Part shown: one piece after another, positions 25,101 to 35,709 of the stretch | How the letters are laid out: each line of letters starts with the position of its first letter | Position numbering within the stretch: position 1 is the stretch's first letter | Source: Posidonia oceanica | Taxonomy: Eukaryota; Streptophyta; Magnoliopsida; Alismatales; Posidoniaceae | Length of the DNA: 64,000 nucleotides | Reading direction: 5' to 3' | Assembly (NCBI GenBank): GCA_037176725.1 | Contig: JAZBRS010000026.1 | Span: 155,321,501 to 155,385,500 of the forward strand | The notes under the pieces: generated by a model | Told to the model about the DNA's origin: nothing | What the model saw: the letters and a program-made list of their open reading frames with translations, nothing else | Database searches by the model: none | Translations under genes and position numbers: made by a program

Positions 25101-26389
25101 CGTCGCCGCTCGCCGGACCTCGCCCGAGCTCCGCCAGGGCCTGGTGAAGCTCGCCCGCCGAGCTACCTCCCCGGAGCGCCCTCCTGCCCCCTTTGTCGGC
25201 CACTGGTAGCAACTGCTACAGTGGCCGACGGCCTGCGTGTGCACTGTAGCAAAATTTTCACTTAGCTTAGATATTTTACCCTGATATTGCATATTTGGTA
25301 TAAGTTTCTGTTAGTTTGCATTCCGGTCCTTTATTCAATTTAATCTGCTCATTTCCGTGTTGAAACCATATTAAATTGCATGAACTGTTTGTATTTTTCT
25401 GTATTTGCAAGATAGTCCATTTACTGTGTGTCTCAGTTGTAGTATTTTATGCTTTAGCCCTCCAGTTTTCGATTTTTGCATATAGGTCCTGTAGTAGATC
25501 AGTTCATTTATTTGCATGCATTTTACCATACTGCATTGCATTCCAGGTCCCTGCATGTTTCTGTTTTTGCATTTAGGCCCAATGCACTGTAGTAACTTAG
25601 GTTGTGATTTTAATTTTTGGTTGATGCATTGCACTTTTGCTCCTCTGTTTTTTCATTTTTGCATATAGGTCCATTTTAAATGGACAGTAACCATTTGGCA
25701 TGCATATTAGCTTATTACATTGCATTTTTACCCCTGATTTTTCCAAATATTGCATTTCAGTCCTGTTCCTTGATTCCAGAGCATGTTTTCCATATAAAAT
25801 TGCATATCTGACCCTTGCATGATTTAAAAATCACACATAGAGCCTTGCATCTTCCAAAAACCATGTAAAAAGACTGTTTTGCCCCTAAGTTGCATTTTAA
25901 CTCCTATGCTTGCAAAAATTACATGTAGGCCCTCCACTTGCATCCCCGGACTCTCTAGAACCCCTGTTTTCTGGAAAATTTGCATTTTAGCCCCTTTCTT
26001 TCTTCAAAAATGCTTTTGAACCCCTGTTCTTTCCAAATTGCTTTTCTTTGTCTTTTCTCGCTTTGCATGCATTCTGCATCCATTTAATCTTGCATTTTAG
26101 CTCCCCTTTGCATACACTAGGTACTTTTAACTCCCCTTCACTTGGGAGGACCTTCAACACACCCCTAGGACCCCCTGAACACTTAGATCTGTTCTTCTCT
26201 CCTATTCTGGCCCTTCTGCTCCGAAGCTGTGATATCTTTCAATCCGACCGTTGGATCTCCTCGAGTAAGCTGCCCAGGCGACCGCAGCGAAGCGCTCTTC
26301 AGCATGGACCAAGCAGATCTCCGATCAGACCCCCGGATCTCCAGGTATGTCCCCTTGAACCCCTGCACTGCATTCATTCGCATGCCATT

Positions 26390-27310
26390 TGCACCGTTTT
26401 GCGTGCCCTTTAGTTTTCTCGCCTCGTTTCGTGTGTAGTCTTGTTTTCTTGCATCGTTTTGCGTGCCACTTCTTTGTCTTGCACCGTTTTGCGTGTCCTT
26501 TAGGTTTCTCACCTCGTTTTGCATGCTTTCAAGTTTTCTCGCACCGTTTTGCGTGCCGCTTCTTTGTCTTGCACCGTCTTGCGTGCCCTTTAGTTTTCTC
26601 GCCCCGTTTTGCGTGCCCTTTAGTTTTCTTGCACCGTTTTGCATGCTTTCAAGTTTTCTCGCCCCGTTTTGAGCACTGCTTCTTTGTCTTGCACCGTTTT
26701 GCGTACCCTTTAGTTTTCTCGCCTCTTTTTGCGTGCTTTCAAGTTTTCTCGCCCCGTTTTGCGTGCCGCTTCTTTGTCTTGCACCGTTTTGCGTGCCCTT
26801 TAGTTTTCTCGCCTCGTTCCGCGTGTAGTCTTGTTTTCTCGCCCCGTTTTGCGTGCCGCTTCTTTGTCTTGCCCCGTTTTGCGTGCCCTTTAGTTTTCTC
26901 GCCTCGTTTTGTGTGTAGTCTTGTTTTCTCGCACCGTTTTGCGTGCCGCTTCTTTGTCTTGCACCGTTTTGCGTGCCCTTTAGTTTTCTCGCCTCGTTTT
27001 GCGTGCTTTCAAGTTTTCTCGCACCGTTTTGCGTGCCTTTTAGTTTTTTCACCTTGTTTTGCGTGCAGTCTTGTTTTCTCGCTCCGTTTTGCGTGCCGCT
27101 TCTTTGTCTTGCACCGTTTTGCGTGCCCTTTAGTTTTCTCGCCCCGTTTTGCGTGCTTTCAAGTTTCCTTGCTCCGTTTTGCGTGCCGTTTCTTTGTCTT
27201 GCCTCGTTTTGCGTGCAATCTTGTTTTCTTGCACCGTTTTGCGTGCCCTTTCGTTTTCTCGTCTCGTCTTGCGTGCCCTTGCTTTTCTTGCCCGGTTTTG
27301 CGCCCTTCTT
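26390..27310 (+). repeat. 30-bp minisatellite inside LTR B, about 30 units
   Basis: Units of 30 bp share a CACCGTTTTGCGTGC core and differ in the second half (CCTTTAGTTTTCTCG, CGCTTCTTTGTCTTG, TTTCAAGTTTTCTCG, AGTCTTGTTTTCTCG). The types follow each other in a loose higher-order pattern. Because 30 is a multiple of three, long but meaningless open frames exist here on both strands. Confidence 0.93.
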
Positions 27311-27723
27311 TCGTTTTCCGCACCGCTTTGCGTCCTTGTTCTGTTCCTTGCATCATTTTGCATGTCAACCTTGTTTTCGCATCTTTTCGCATCCTTGTTT
27401 CGTTCCTCGCACTGTTTTACGCTGCTTCCTCTTGCATGTCGCTTGCATTGCATGTTTTCCCCAATGTTTTGTCTTATCGCCCGCATTTGCATATAGGGCG
27501 GTGATGCTTACTGTCCGGAGTTCTCACGAGCCAGGTTTCGCCCGGTTCGGAACACAGACAGCGTTGCTGAGCGCTTAGATTGCACGTTTACTTTCTTGCA
27601 TTGTCTTTCATCACTTAGAGCACACCTTTGAGCATTTAGACAGGCATTCATTGGCACTTAGGCATTCAAAGTCTGCATTTCCCTGCATATGCGAGCGTAA
27701 GCCCAGAAAGACCGATTCTCGGG

Positions 27724-27756
27724 CGTGTCGGGGGTGCCTAACACCTTCCCCGCGCG
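27724..27756 (+). other. Conserved 33-nt LTR hairpin, copy in LTR B
   Basis: The stem pairs CGTG with CGCG (one G-U), CGGGG with CCCCG and GTG with CAC around the loop CCTAA. Equivalent sites: A 19238-19270, C 36386-36418, D 42720-42752, G 62627-62659. Confidence 0.7.
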
Positions 27757-28068
27757 TAACAGGAGTCCTTACCCTCTCTTGGCCCGCAATGACCATATTG
27801 CCCTTGTCCTAGGCACGAGTCACATCATTTGCATTCATTTGCATCTCATTTCTTTTGCATTGCCCTGCATTGCATCTTTTGTTTGGTTTTGCGCGATTAT
27901 TCACGCATTTCCCCGATTTTCCTCGTCTCCCGATTTAATAGACTTGGTGGCGACTCCGATTTTGTCTTATCTTCTTCTTTTCTTTCCTTTTTTCCCTCTT
28001 TTAAATGTTTTCGAGTTAGGTCTTCCTTCTCGGACATAGCCGCTTATAGTGAGCCTGATTCCGATCGG

Positions 28069-28093
28069 TGCACGCGAGCTTTGGCATCGTGCA
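28069..28093 (+). other. Terminal 25-nt LTR hairpin, copy in LTR B
   Basis: TGCACG pairs with CGTGCA around a 13-nt loop containing GAGCTTTGGC. It lies about 30 bp before the LTR end. Confidence 0.65.
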
Positions 28094-28122
28094 TGGACGA
28101 TCCGAACACTGGGATCGCTACA

Positions 28123-29180
28123 GGTCCCAAAGCGCGCGGACCTAGTCGCCACCAAGTAGAATCCCAACGAGCCGTTCGGGGAGTACGTCGGCCGTTGGCG
28201 CGCCCTCGCCTCACAGGTTTGAGATAGATCCTTTGACGAGGAGTCTATCGAGATCGTTATCAAAGGTGCATAGTCATCTACTAGGGCTCTACTTAGCATT
28301 CAACTGTCACTACCTTTGCATCACTAATTCGGGCTGGCACTCGTGTGGAGGGTTCGTTGCGGAGTGGCAACTTCCCTACACTCTCTGCGTTTGCCAAGCA
28401 GGCCACCGCCAGCAACAGCAGTAGCAGCAGCAACAACAGCAGCGGCAGCAGCAGCAGCCGCCCTAGGAAGAAGGATCCTCCGAAGACCGCTGTTGCATAC
28501 GTTGACTCTCCTACTGTGCTCGATCATCTGGCGGCTCAGCCTGCCTTGAATCAGGTAGTGTACACACCTGCAGCTAGGGCACCCCCACTCCATAAATCAC
28601 AATCACCGCCCGACTAGTCTATCCTGCTGCACCGGTCCGGCAAGGGAAATATCAAGGGCAGAGACAACATTTCAGAGATCAACGCCAACTTGCCCCACTG
28701 GTGGAACTGCTGAGTGTCGTCCTCCCCAAGGTTGCGCTGTTGCTGAAGTTCCCCGAGATTCGCCCATTGTCGAATCCGCTTCCGCATTGGCACAGAGCGA
28801 ATCTTTTTTGCGACTTCCATCGAGCCGTAGGGCACTCGATGGATAGTTGTTTCACACTGTGGGACGCTATTCAGGACCTGATCGAGTCGAAGACTATTGC
28901 GATCCACACGCACAAGGCATCCACTTCTGCACCTCCATCACCATCTACACCTGCATTAGGATTAGCACCTTCCCATCCTAGCATTGTCCACCAGCCTCTG
29001 CCAGAGCATTCCAACCCAGGAGGCGTGGAGACCTCGGGAATACATTCTCTCTTCCCCTCTGGGCCCGCCACGTCGGTGGTGGACCCCTCTGAGCTCATCC
29101 ATGACATTTCTGAGCCATTTCCCTTCTCCCTTTATCGTGCGACAGTTGCTTGCTCCGAGTCGGGAATTCATATGATCTGA
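28123..29180 (+). pseudogene. gag: gag of element A, second part, with a CX2H-type domain
   Basis: Resumes after insertion B with the capsid C-terminus (NEPFGEYVGRWRALASQV, EESIEIVIKG). A glutamine-rich tract from a CAG/CAA run follows (28400-28465), then CDFHRAVGHSMDSCF and LWDAIQDLIESKTI, the short C/H motif that closes Tat/Ogre gag. Stops inside (AAG TAG, GTT TGA, GCA TAG) fit CAG or CGA changed by C-to-T. Several frame changes show the copy is dead. Confidence 0.8.
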
Positions 29181-29239
29181 CCGTGCGCTAGGCCAGAGCA
29201 CTCTACTGCGCGACCCACCATGCATCCTCAGGCTCAAGC

Positions 29240-29383
29240 CCTGTTCACCTTCTAGCTAGACCTCACGCCCAGGCCCCTGTCCACCTTTTAGGTAGACCCC
29301 AGCTAGAATCCCCTGTCCACCTCTTAGGTAGACCCTAGTTAGAATCCCCTGTCCAGCTACTAGCTAGGTCTCAACCAGAAACC
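29240..29383 (+). repeat. 36-bp coding minisatellite, four units
   Basis: Four consecutive 36-bp units encode PVHLLARPHAQA, PVHLLGRPQLES, PVHLLGRP-stop-LES and PVQLLARSQPET. They are in the same frame as the protease that follows, so this is an expanded linker between gag and protease. Confidence 0.85.
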
Positions 29384-29449
29384 CTATCGCCTTCCCAGCA
29401 ATATTACCCATCCTCCCATCATCCAGCAAATACCCCTGTAGCCCCTCTT

Positions 29450-30217
29450 GTGCTTGCAGCACATGCTCCTGTGGTTATTAACCTAACTAGGGACACCCAT
29501 CGTATGTCCTATAGCTACACTACAGAAATGTGTGCAGAAGTCACGCGATCGGGGAGGGTCTACAAACCTACAGCACTAGTGGCTAGGCCTTGCCGTCCAG
29601 AACCCACTGTACCTCCACCATCAGGCCAACCCTCTATACCCACCACAGCAGAGCCTACTACCAAAGCCACTCCTCCTACCACCAAAAAGAGCCAACCCAA
29701 GGCCGACATCACCTCCCAGCTTAAGAAGGTCAGGGCGGACATCTCCATTTGGGACCTCATCCATACATCCTCTGAACACTGCGAGGCTTTTCTCCGCGTG
29801 TTCCATGCCGCCCATGTGTCCCAAACCATTGAGCCCGCAACCCTGGAAAGCATGGTGGGTATGATCGCAGAGCCCCAGGTCATCTCTTTTACGAGCGATG
29901 AGCTGCCTTCGGCGGGGATTAATCATAACCAATCCCTATTTGTCACGGTGCAGTTTAAAAACTTCTGCATTCCCCTTTCACTGGTTGATAATGGTTCAGA
30001 CTTTAACATCTGTCTCTTGCGTACAACAACAAAGCTCAGATTCAAAGTCGAGGATATCACGCCAGCTATAAAGGGAATGACAACTTTTGACAATACACAC
30101 CATGACTCTTTGGAGATTCTGATTATTCCCCTCACTATTGGCCCGGTCATATTCGATGTGGAATTCTACATCATCAACTTGGAGTCCAATTTTAATCTTC
30201 TGCTTGGGCGCCCTTAG
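29450..30217 (+). pseudogene. Aspartic protease region of element A
   Basis: A 255-codon open stretch. The N-terminal part has TRSGRVYKP and a KKVRADISIWDLI segment typical of Tat/Ogre polyproteins. The protease core shows IPLSLVDNGSDFNIC, where Ogre proteases have an (I/V)D-(N/G)-GS active site, and ends with the flap/strand FNLLLGRP. The frame then stops (LGRP-TAG). The active-site aspartate is present, but the copy is disconnected from its neighbours by stops. Confidence 0.82.
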
Positions 30218-30256
30218 CTGCACAAGCATCAAGTCATTCCCTCAACCCTTCATCGC

Positions 30257-32032
30257 ATGATCAAGTTCTGTTGGGGCGACGATGTTATCGTTGTCATGGT
30301 GAGAAACTTTGAGAAGGAGCAGATCGAGGTGATTTCTTTCGTCTCTTCACAGGCTGTTCAGTTTGACCCCGAGCTTTCTAATACGTTATATTGCGTTAAT
30401 CAGTCTGAGCCGGTTAACTTTATCCCTGATCTTGAACGTGTCAGCTCCTTGGCCATTCACAACAATCCCTTTCAGATGGTCGAAAATGTCTGTCATAGGT
30501 GGGGCTACGTAAAGGGAACGCCGCTCGGGCGGTACAACCAAAGGATCGCTGAGCCGATTGTGGCAGAGGAGCGAAGAGACTCCGAAGGTCTTGGGTACGA
30601 CTCACAGTCCAATGAAGATAGATGCCTGCAGCCAAAGAATTGGAGGATGACCATCCCTCGAGACCTCACTAACTTTACTAGTGCAAGTACCCTTGGTCTA
30701 AGCAGTAGTCAAGACGCAGCGCAGCAAGTGCCGTGTCAGACTTCCCCACTGCCGACAGAGGAGTGGGTTTGTATCGAAGACTACTATTCAAATGATGAGC
30801 AGTCTGAGGTACAGACAGATCAGGCACACCCAGTAGCTCCCACAAGTCCATTGCTACTCCCGTCAACAGTAGCAACTTTGCCAGCACGTCCATCAGTTGC
30901 ACTGCTATCTAGCTTGTTTGCATCTCTGATTGCCACAGCACCGCAGTCAGCTGTGCCAGAAGGCCAGCCAGACAGCCAGATAGTGCAGCCGGCGGTAGAG
31001 CAAGTGCCCCGGGCAGTGGTACACCTAGCAGTCGCGTCAGAGCCAGAGGCCGTCAGCGCCTACTATGTCGACTCACCCTTAGATGAGGAAGGAGGAGTGG
31101 CTGTAGAGGCTCAGGTTGACTTCATGATGGAAGACTTGGAGCTATTGTACCGAGAGCAGCTTGCGTCTCTGGCAGAGGATTTTTCGAAGTATCAGGCTGT
31201 GAAGAAAGGGAAAGCCATGGTCATGGATCCCTCACCACAGAAAGACCATACCTCTATCATGGTCTTAGAAGAAGACACATCAGCAACCCCCACTAGACAA
31301 GATGAGTTAATTACTCTACAGCCGGGAGGCGGGTCTAGATGGTTTATGCAGCACATGCCCTACTCAAGCAGTGCAGCAAGCGGCAGTATACAGATCAGCC
31401 GTTAGTCCAATATACTCCCCGCAAGTACATCAGAAAATGCAGAGGAGGAGGTAGCAGCACAGGCAGTAGAACAAGCAGCAGCATAGACAGCAGTAGAGTT
31501 AGCGGCCCAAGCAGTGGCAGAAGTAGCAGAGCAGACAGAGGAGACAACCAGAGCAGAGGTCGCACACCGAGGACATAGAAACACTCGGGTGAGCATGACC
31601 ATCCAGAAGCATCACCAGGGCCAAGAAGCGGAACATTTACACTCCTTCGACATTACAGATCCAACCTTTGAAAAGGAGATCCTCTCGGAAGTCATTGCAT
31701 ATGGAGAGGAGGATGATACAGGCGAAGATGAGAATGATGAACCATCGCCTGAGTTCCAACCCTACGACGATGATCCAGAAGGCCCTAACCTCCATGTCGA
31801 AGAAGAGACAGAGGTTATTAACATCGGCACAGCCGAAGAAGCCAAGGAGGTCTGTATCAGTGCCCAATTGTCGCCCTAGGCCAGAGCAGAATTCATAGCA
31901 TTCTTGAAAAAATATGCAGATGTCTTCGCTTGGAGCTATGAAGACATGGTCGGCCTCGACGTCAAGATAGTAGTGCACAACCTGCCTTTGAATCTAGATG
32001 CAAAGCCTGTGAAGCAGAAGCTAAGGAGATGG
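30257..32032 (+). pseudogene. Linker, G-patch-like segment and start of RT, element A
   Basis: Reads from the C-terminal protease extension (FCWGDDVIVVM) into a G-patch-like stretch at about 30476-30606 (WGYVKGTPLGRYNQ, IAEPIV, EGLGY). A long acidic, variable linker follows, with a CAG-rich run at 31440-31560. At 31880 comes the start of the RT module (YADVFAWSYEDMVGL, LDAKPVKQKLRRW). Stop codons at 31403, about 31483 and 31877 break it. It is interrupted at 32033 by solo LTR C; a 51-bp piece of the same coding region survives at 36769-36819. Confidence 0.75.
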
Positions 32033-35000
32033 TGTAGACACCCCATTTTGACACGCCAATTTGGTGGTTCTCTCTGAAACCCTAAAACTAGACCCAATTA
32101 GCACCTATTTTCTAAACCAGAAACCCTAGAAGAACTCTAGGTTTGCATCTCCTAAACCCTAGGTTTGCATTTCCTAAACCCTAGAATCCTAAACCCTAGA
32201 AAGACTCTAGGTTAGTACTTAAACCCTAAGTTAGCAAACCCAAAACCCTAGGTCAAACCCTAGGTCTGCATTCTCTCAAACCCTAGGTTAGCATGCCTAA
32301 ACCCTAGGTCAAACCCTAGGTTAGCACTCCCTAGACCCTAGGTTAAATCCTAGGTCACACCATGCACAAACCCTTGCAAGCTCTTCTCCTTCTTTCAAGC
32401 CTTCTTCCTTCTCCTTCTTTCTTCTCTTCTCCTCCTTTTCTTCTTCCTTTCCTTTTTTCTTTTTCTTTCTTTTCCTATTCCTTCAGCCCAGCCCACCTAT
32501 TTCTCTTCTTTTTCTATTTCCTTTCTTTTTCCTTCACTCCACCTTCAGCCCGGCCCACTGCCTTCTTTTTTTCTTTTTCTTCTCAGCCCACAGCAGCCCA
32601 CGATCTCCTCTTTTTCCTTTGCATTTTTTTTCCTCCACCACCTTGCACCTGCAGAAGCCTCTTCAGCAACAACACCTCTGACATACACATTTGCACAGCC
32701 TTCCTCACCCACTTACTACCCCTCACCTCAGCCATCTCCTCCTCTTTCTTTCCCGCTCTCTCGGCCAAGGCCTCAGCCAATGGCAGCACCTTCAAACCTC
32801 TGCAAAGCCACCTTATCTTTTGTAGCAACCTCCATTCAAAAACCAACTCTCTGGATCCATTCAAACCCGAGGCATCATCTGAGGGAAGAGAGTAGCAGCA
32901 TCAGGAGAGGGAAGAGAGCACAGCACCCAGCAGCAAACCCAAAAACCAGAGGAACCCATTTCCTTTTCTTCTGCCTGCATGCACCCACTGCAAAATTCAC
33001 CTCCATTCAGCCTTGCACGCAGCCTAGCTCACCTCCTCCACACTCCTTAGCCTCCCACGATCCCAGAGAGCGTGAGAGACCACCGGAGAGAGCTACACAG
33101 CCCAGAGATCACCGGAATTGGGTAGAGAGACCCAAAACCCATTCTCAGGCCTCAGTACACCAAACCAAGCTTTGTTTGGCTCTAGAGCTTCCTCGGTGCA
33201 CCAGCAACCTCCGTCGATCATCTTGAGCCGCTGGCGCCGCCCGCAGTGCCGCCCCCACCTCCGTTTGCAACAACGAATCCACTGGAGGTCGGCAGCGCTC
33301 CTTAGACCGCGTCACAGGTAACTGGCTCCACCTCTAAGTTCCTTGCACCTCCCTTATGCTTCCTAGCTAGCTAGACCTAAGCTTAGAGCCCTATGATAGC
33401 TTTTGGCGCCGCGCTACAGTGTCGTCTTCTCCGACGAGCCACTACAGCGTCGCCGCGTGCTCGGGACCCGCAGCCCTGCGGATCTGCTTTCCCAGCACCG
33501 CTGGATCACCAGGAAGACGATCCGATGCCGCCCCAGCCCTTCTGCAGCCTCCTGTGATTGCCCCACCTTCGGCAAGTTTCTGCAAATCGACCTACGTCGG
33601 CAGACTGCGTCGAGCGACCTCCCGCGCCGCCGAGACCACCACCGTGCTCCCCTGCTCCAGCTCTAGCCTCTTGGGCCATCAGCTTGGCCCGCCGCTCGCT
33701 GGATCGCCGCCGCGCTTCCTCCTCCTCCGTTGCAGTGCTACAGATGTTGAAAGACATTGTAGCACTGTAGCAACTTAAATCCAGCTTTTAATTTTTCTAT
33801 TAATTATTGCATTGCATTTAGGCCCCTAGGTTTCTTTTTCTTTGCATCTAGGTCCTTGCATCAATTGCATTTCATTTAATGCATGCATTTAAACTATATT
33901 GCATTAAAATAAAGTATTGCATGTTTTTTTATTTGCACTTCAGTTCTTTTTAGCTTCTGTAACTTAAGTTTATTTGCATGCATTGCATTTAGGACCTCAT
34001 ATTTATTTTATGTTTGCATTTAGGTCCTGCATCAATTAAAATAATTTAAATCAGCATTTTAACTTTATTGCATTGCATCTAAGCCCACTGTTTTACTTTA
34101 TTTGCACTTAAGTCCTAAAATAAGTCATAGCATGCATTTAATTTAGCATTTTACATTACTCTATTGCATTTGCACCCCTATACTTTAATTTATTTGCATT
34201 TTGGTCCTAATTAAATCACAGCATGCATTTAATTGAGAATTTTACCTTGCTGCATTGCATTTGCACCCTTAGCTTCTAATTTAATTGCATATTAGTCCTG
34301 CATCAATTAAGCATTCATTTAACATGCATTTTTGACTTTATTGCATTGCATAAAACATCTGCAAGTTCTAAAAATTGCATTTAAGTCCTGTAACATGTTT
34401 ACATGTGATTTAAATGAGATTTTCTTGCCTTATTGCATTGTAAATAAGTCCCCAGAGTTTTAATATTTGCATTTAGGTCCTGTTTGCTATAAACTGTGAT
34501 TTAAATGCAAGTGTTAACTTATTTATATTGCAATAAAGCCTAGCAAGTTTTAAAAATTGCATTAAGGTCCTTCTTGCCTCTAGAAGCCCTTTAATTGCAT
34601 CCTTTTTAACTGCATGGCATTGCATGCTAATTTTGCACCTCATTTAACTGCATTAAGGACTTGCTTGCATCTAGAAGTCTTTTAATTGCAATTTTAAAGC
34701 TAACCTGGCATTGCATTTTAACCCTGCATTAGGTTTTAATTGCATATAAGCCCTGCCTGCATCTAGAAGCCATTAAATGCCATGTTTTAGCTTCATTGGC
34801 ATTGCATTTGCATCCTGCATTTGCATATAAGCCCAGCATGCATTAATCTTGCACTTAAATATCATTTAGCTGCCATGTTGCATTGTAATCTTACACAACA
34901 GTCATTTTAATTGCATATCTTAACTGTTGCATGCTTTAATCATTGCCATTGCATTGCACATCATTTGGCATGTTCTCCTGCATTGCATATAGGTCCACAT

Positions 35001-35709
35001 GCTGCATGCATTTGCATTTTTAGTCCTGCATTGCATTTAAACCCTATAGCTTTCCTTTATTGCATATGGGTCCCTGCCTTTCTCTACATCATGCATTCTT
35101 GCATTTAATGCTGCATCTAGCTTCTGCATTGCTAGCTTCTTTTTGCATCGTAGTTGCTGCATTGCATACTTTTGCCCCATCTTTGCACATAGGCCCCTGC
35201 ATTCACCTAAATTGCACTTAGGTCCCTGCATTTGCATTCTTACATGCATTGCACCTGCATATCATTGCACATAGCATCCATGCATGCATTTGAGCATCCT
35301 TAGTCCCATTGCATCTAGGACACCTTGCATTTGCACACACATAGGGCTAATTTGCACTTAGACCCCTATTTAGCCCACTTTTGCTGGCCCTTGAGCCATT
35401 TGACTTGCAATTTGAACTACTTTTGATCGGACTGTTGGATCTTCACGATCTAACTATCCAAGTCTTCCTGGTTGAATGATCTTTCATTCTAACCAAAGTT
35501 ATCTCAGATCAGGCCTCAGATTCTCAAGATAAGCCCATCTAAAGCATTGCATAGCATTCATTGCCTTCTCATTTGCATTGCATGCATTATTTTTGCAATC
35601 TGTCTTCTCGTGCATGTAGATTAGGCTTTGTCGCATCCGCTTTTGCTTTTGCTTTGCATGCCGCCTGTATTTTCATTGATTTACATGCCTGCATTCGTTT
35701 TCTTTGGCA

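Larger units (their letters stand above)
22149..28122 (+). mobile_element. Element B: 5974-bp solo LTR of an Ogre-type element
   Basis: Runs from TGTTGACACCCTATTTTGAC to GGGATCGCTACA and is flanked by GGTCC at 22144-22148 and 28123-28127. No primer site or coding region follows, so it is a solo LTR left by recombination between two LTRs. Layout: a start region, a pyrimidine-rich block (22556-22830), an A-rich block (22840-23600), a GC-rich block with CTACAGTG motifs (23760-25250), a TGCAT/GGTCC-motif array (25262-26130), a 30-bp minisatellite (26390-27310) and the conserved 3' region with two hairpins. It is the same family as element G. Confidence 0.93.

Noticed and set aside
26390..27310. 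Regular array resembling a CRISPR
   Set aside because: Units are head-to-tail without unique spacers, and the DNA is plant nuclear.
26389..27504. Open frame of 371 codons (plus strand) and 289 codons (minus strand)
   Set aside because: They lie in a 30-bp minisatellite; the period is divisible by three, so several frames stay open. The protein is only a FACPLVFSPR-type repeat.
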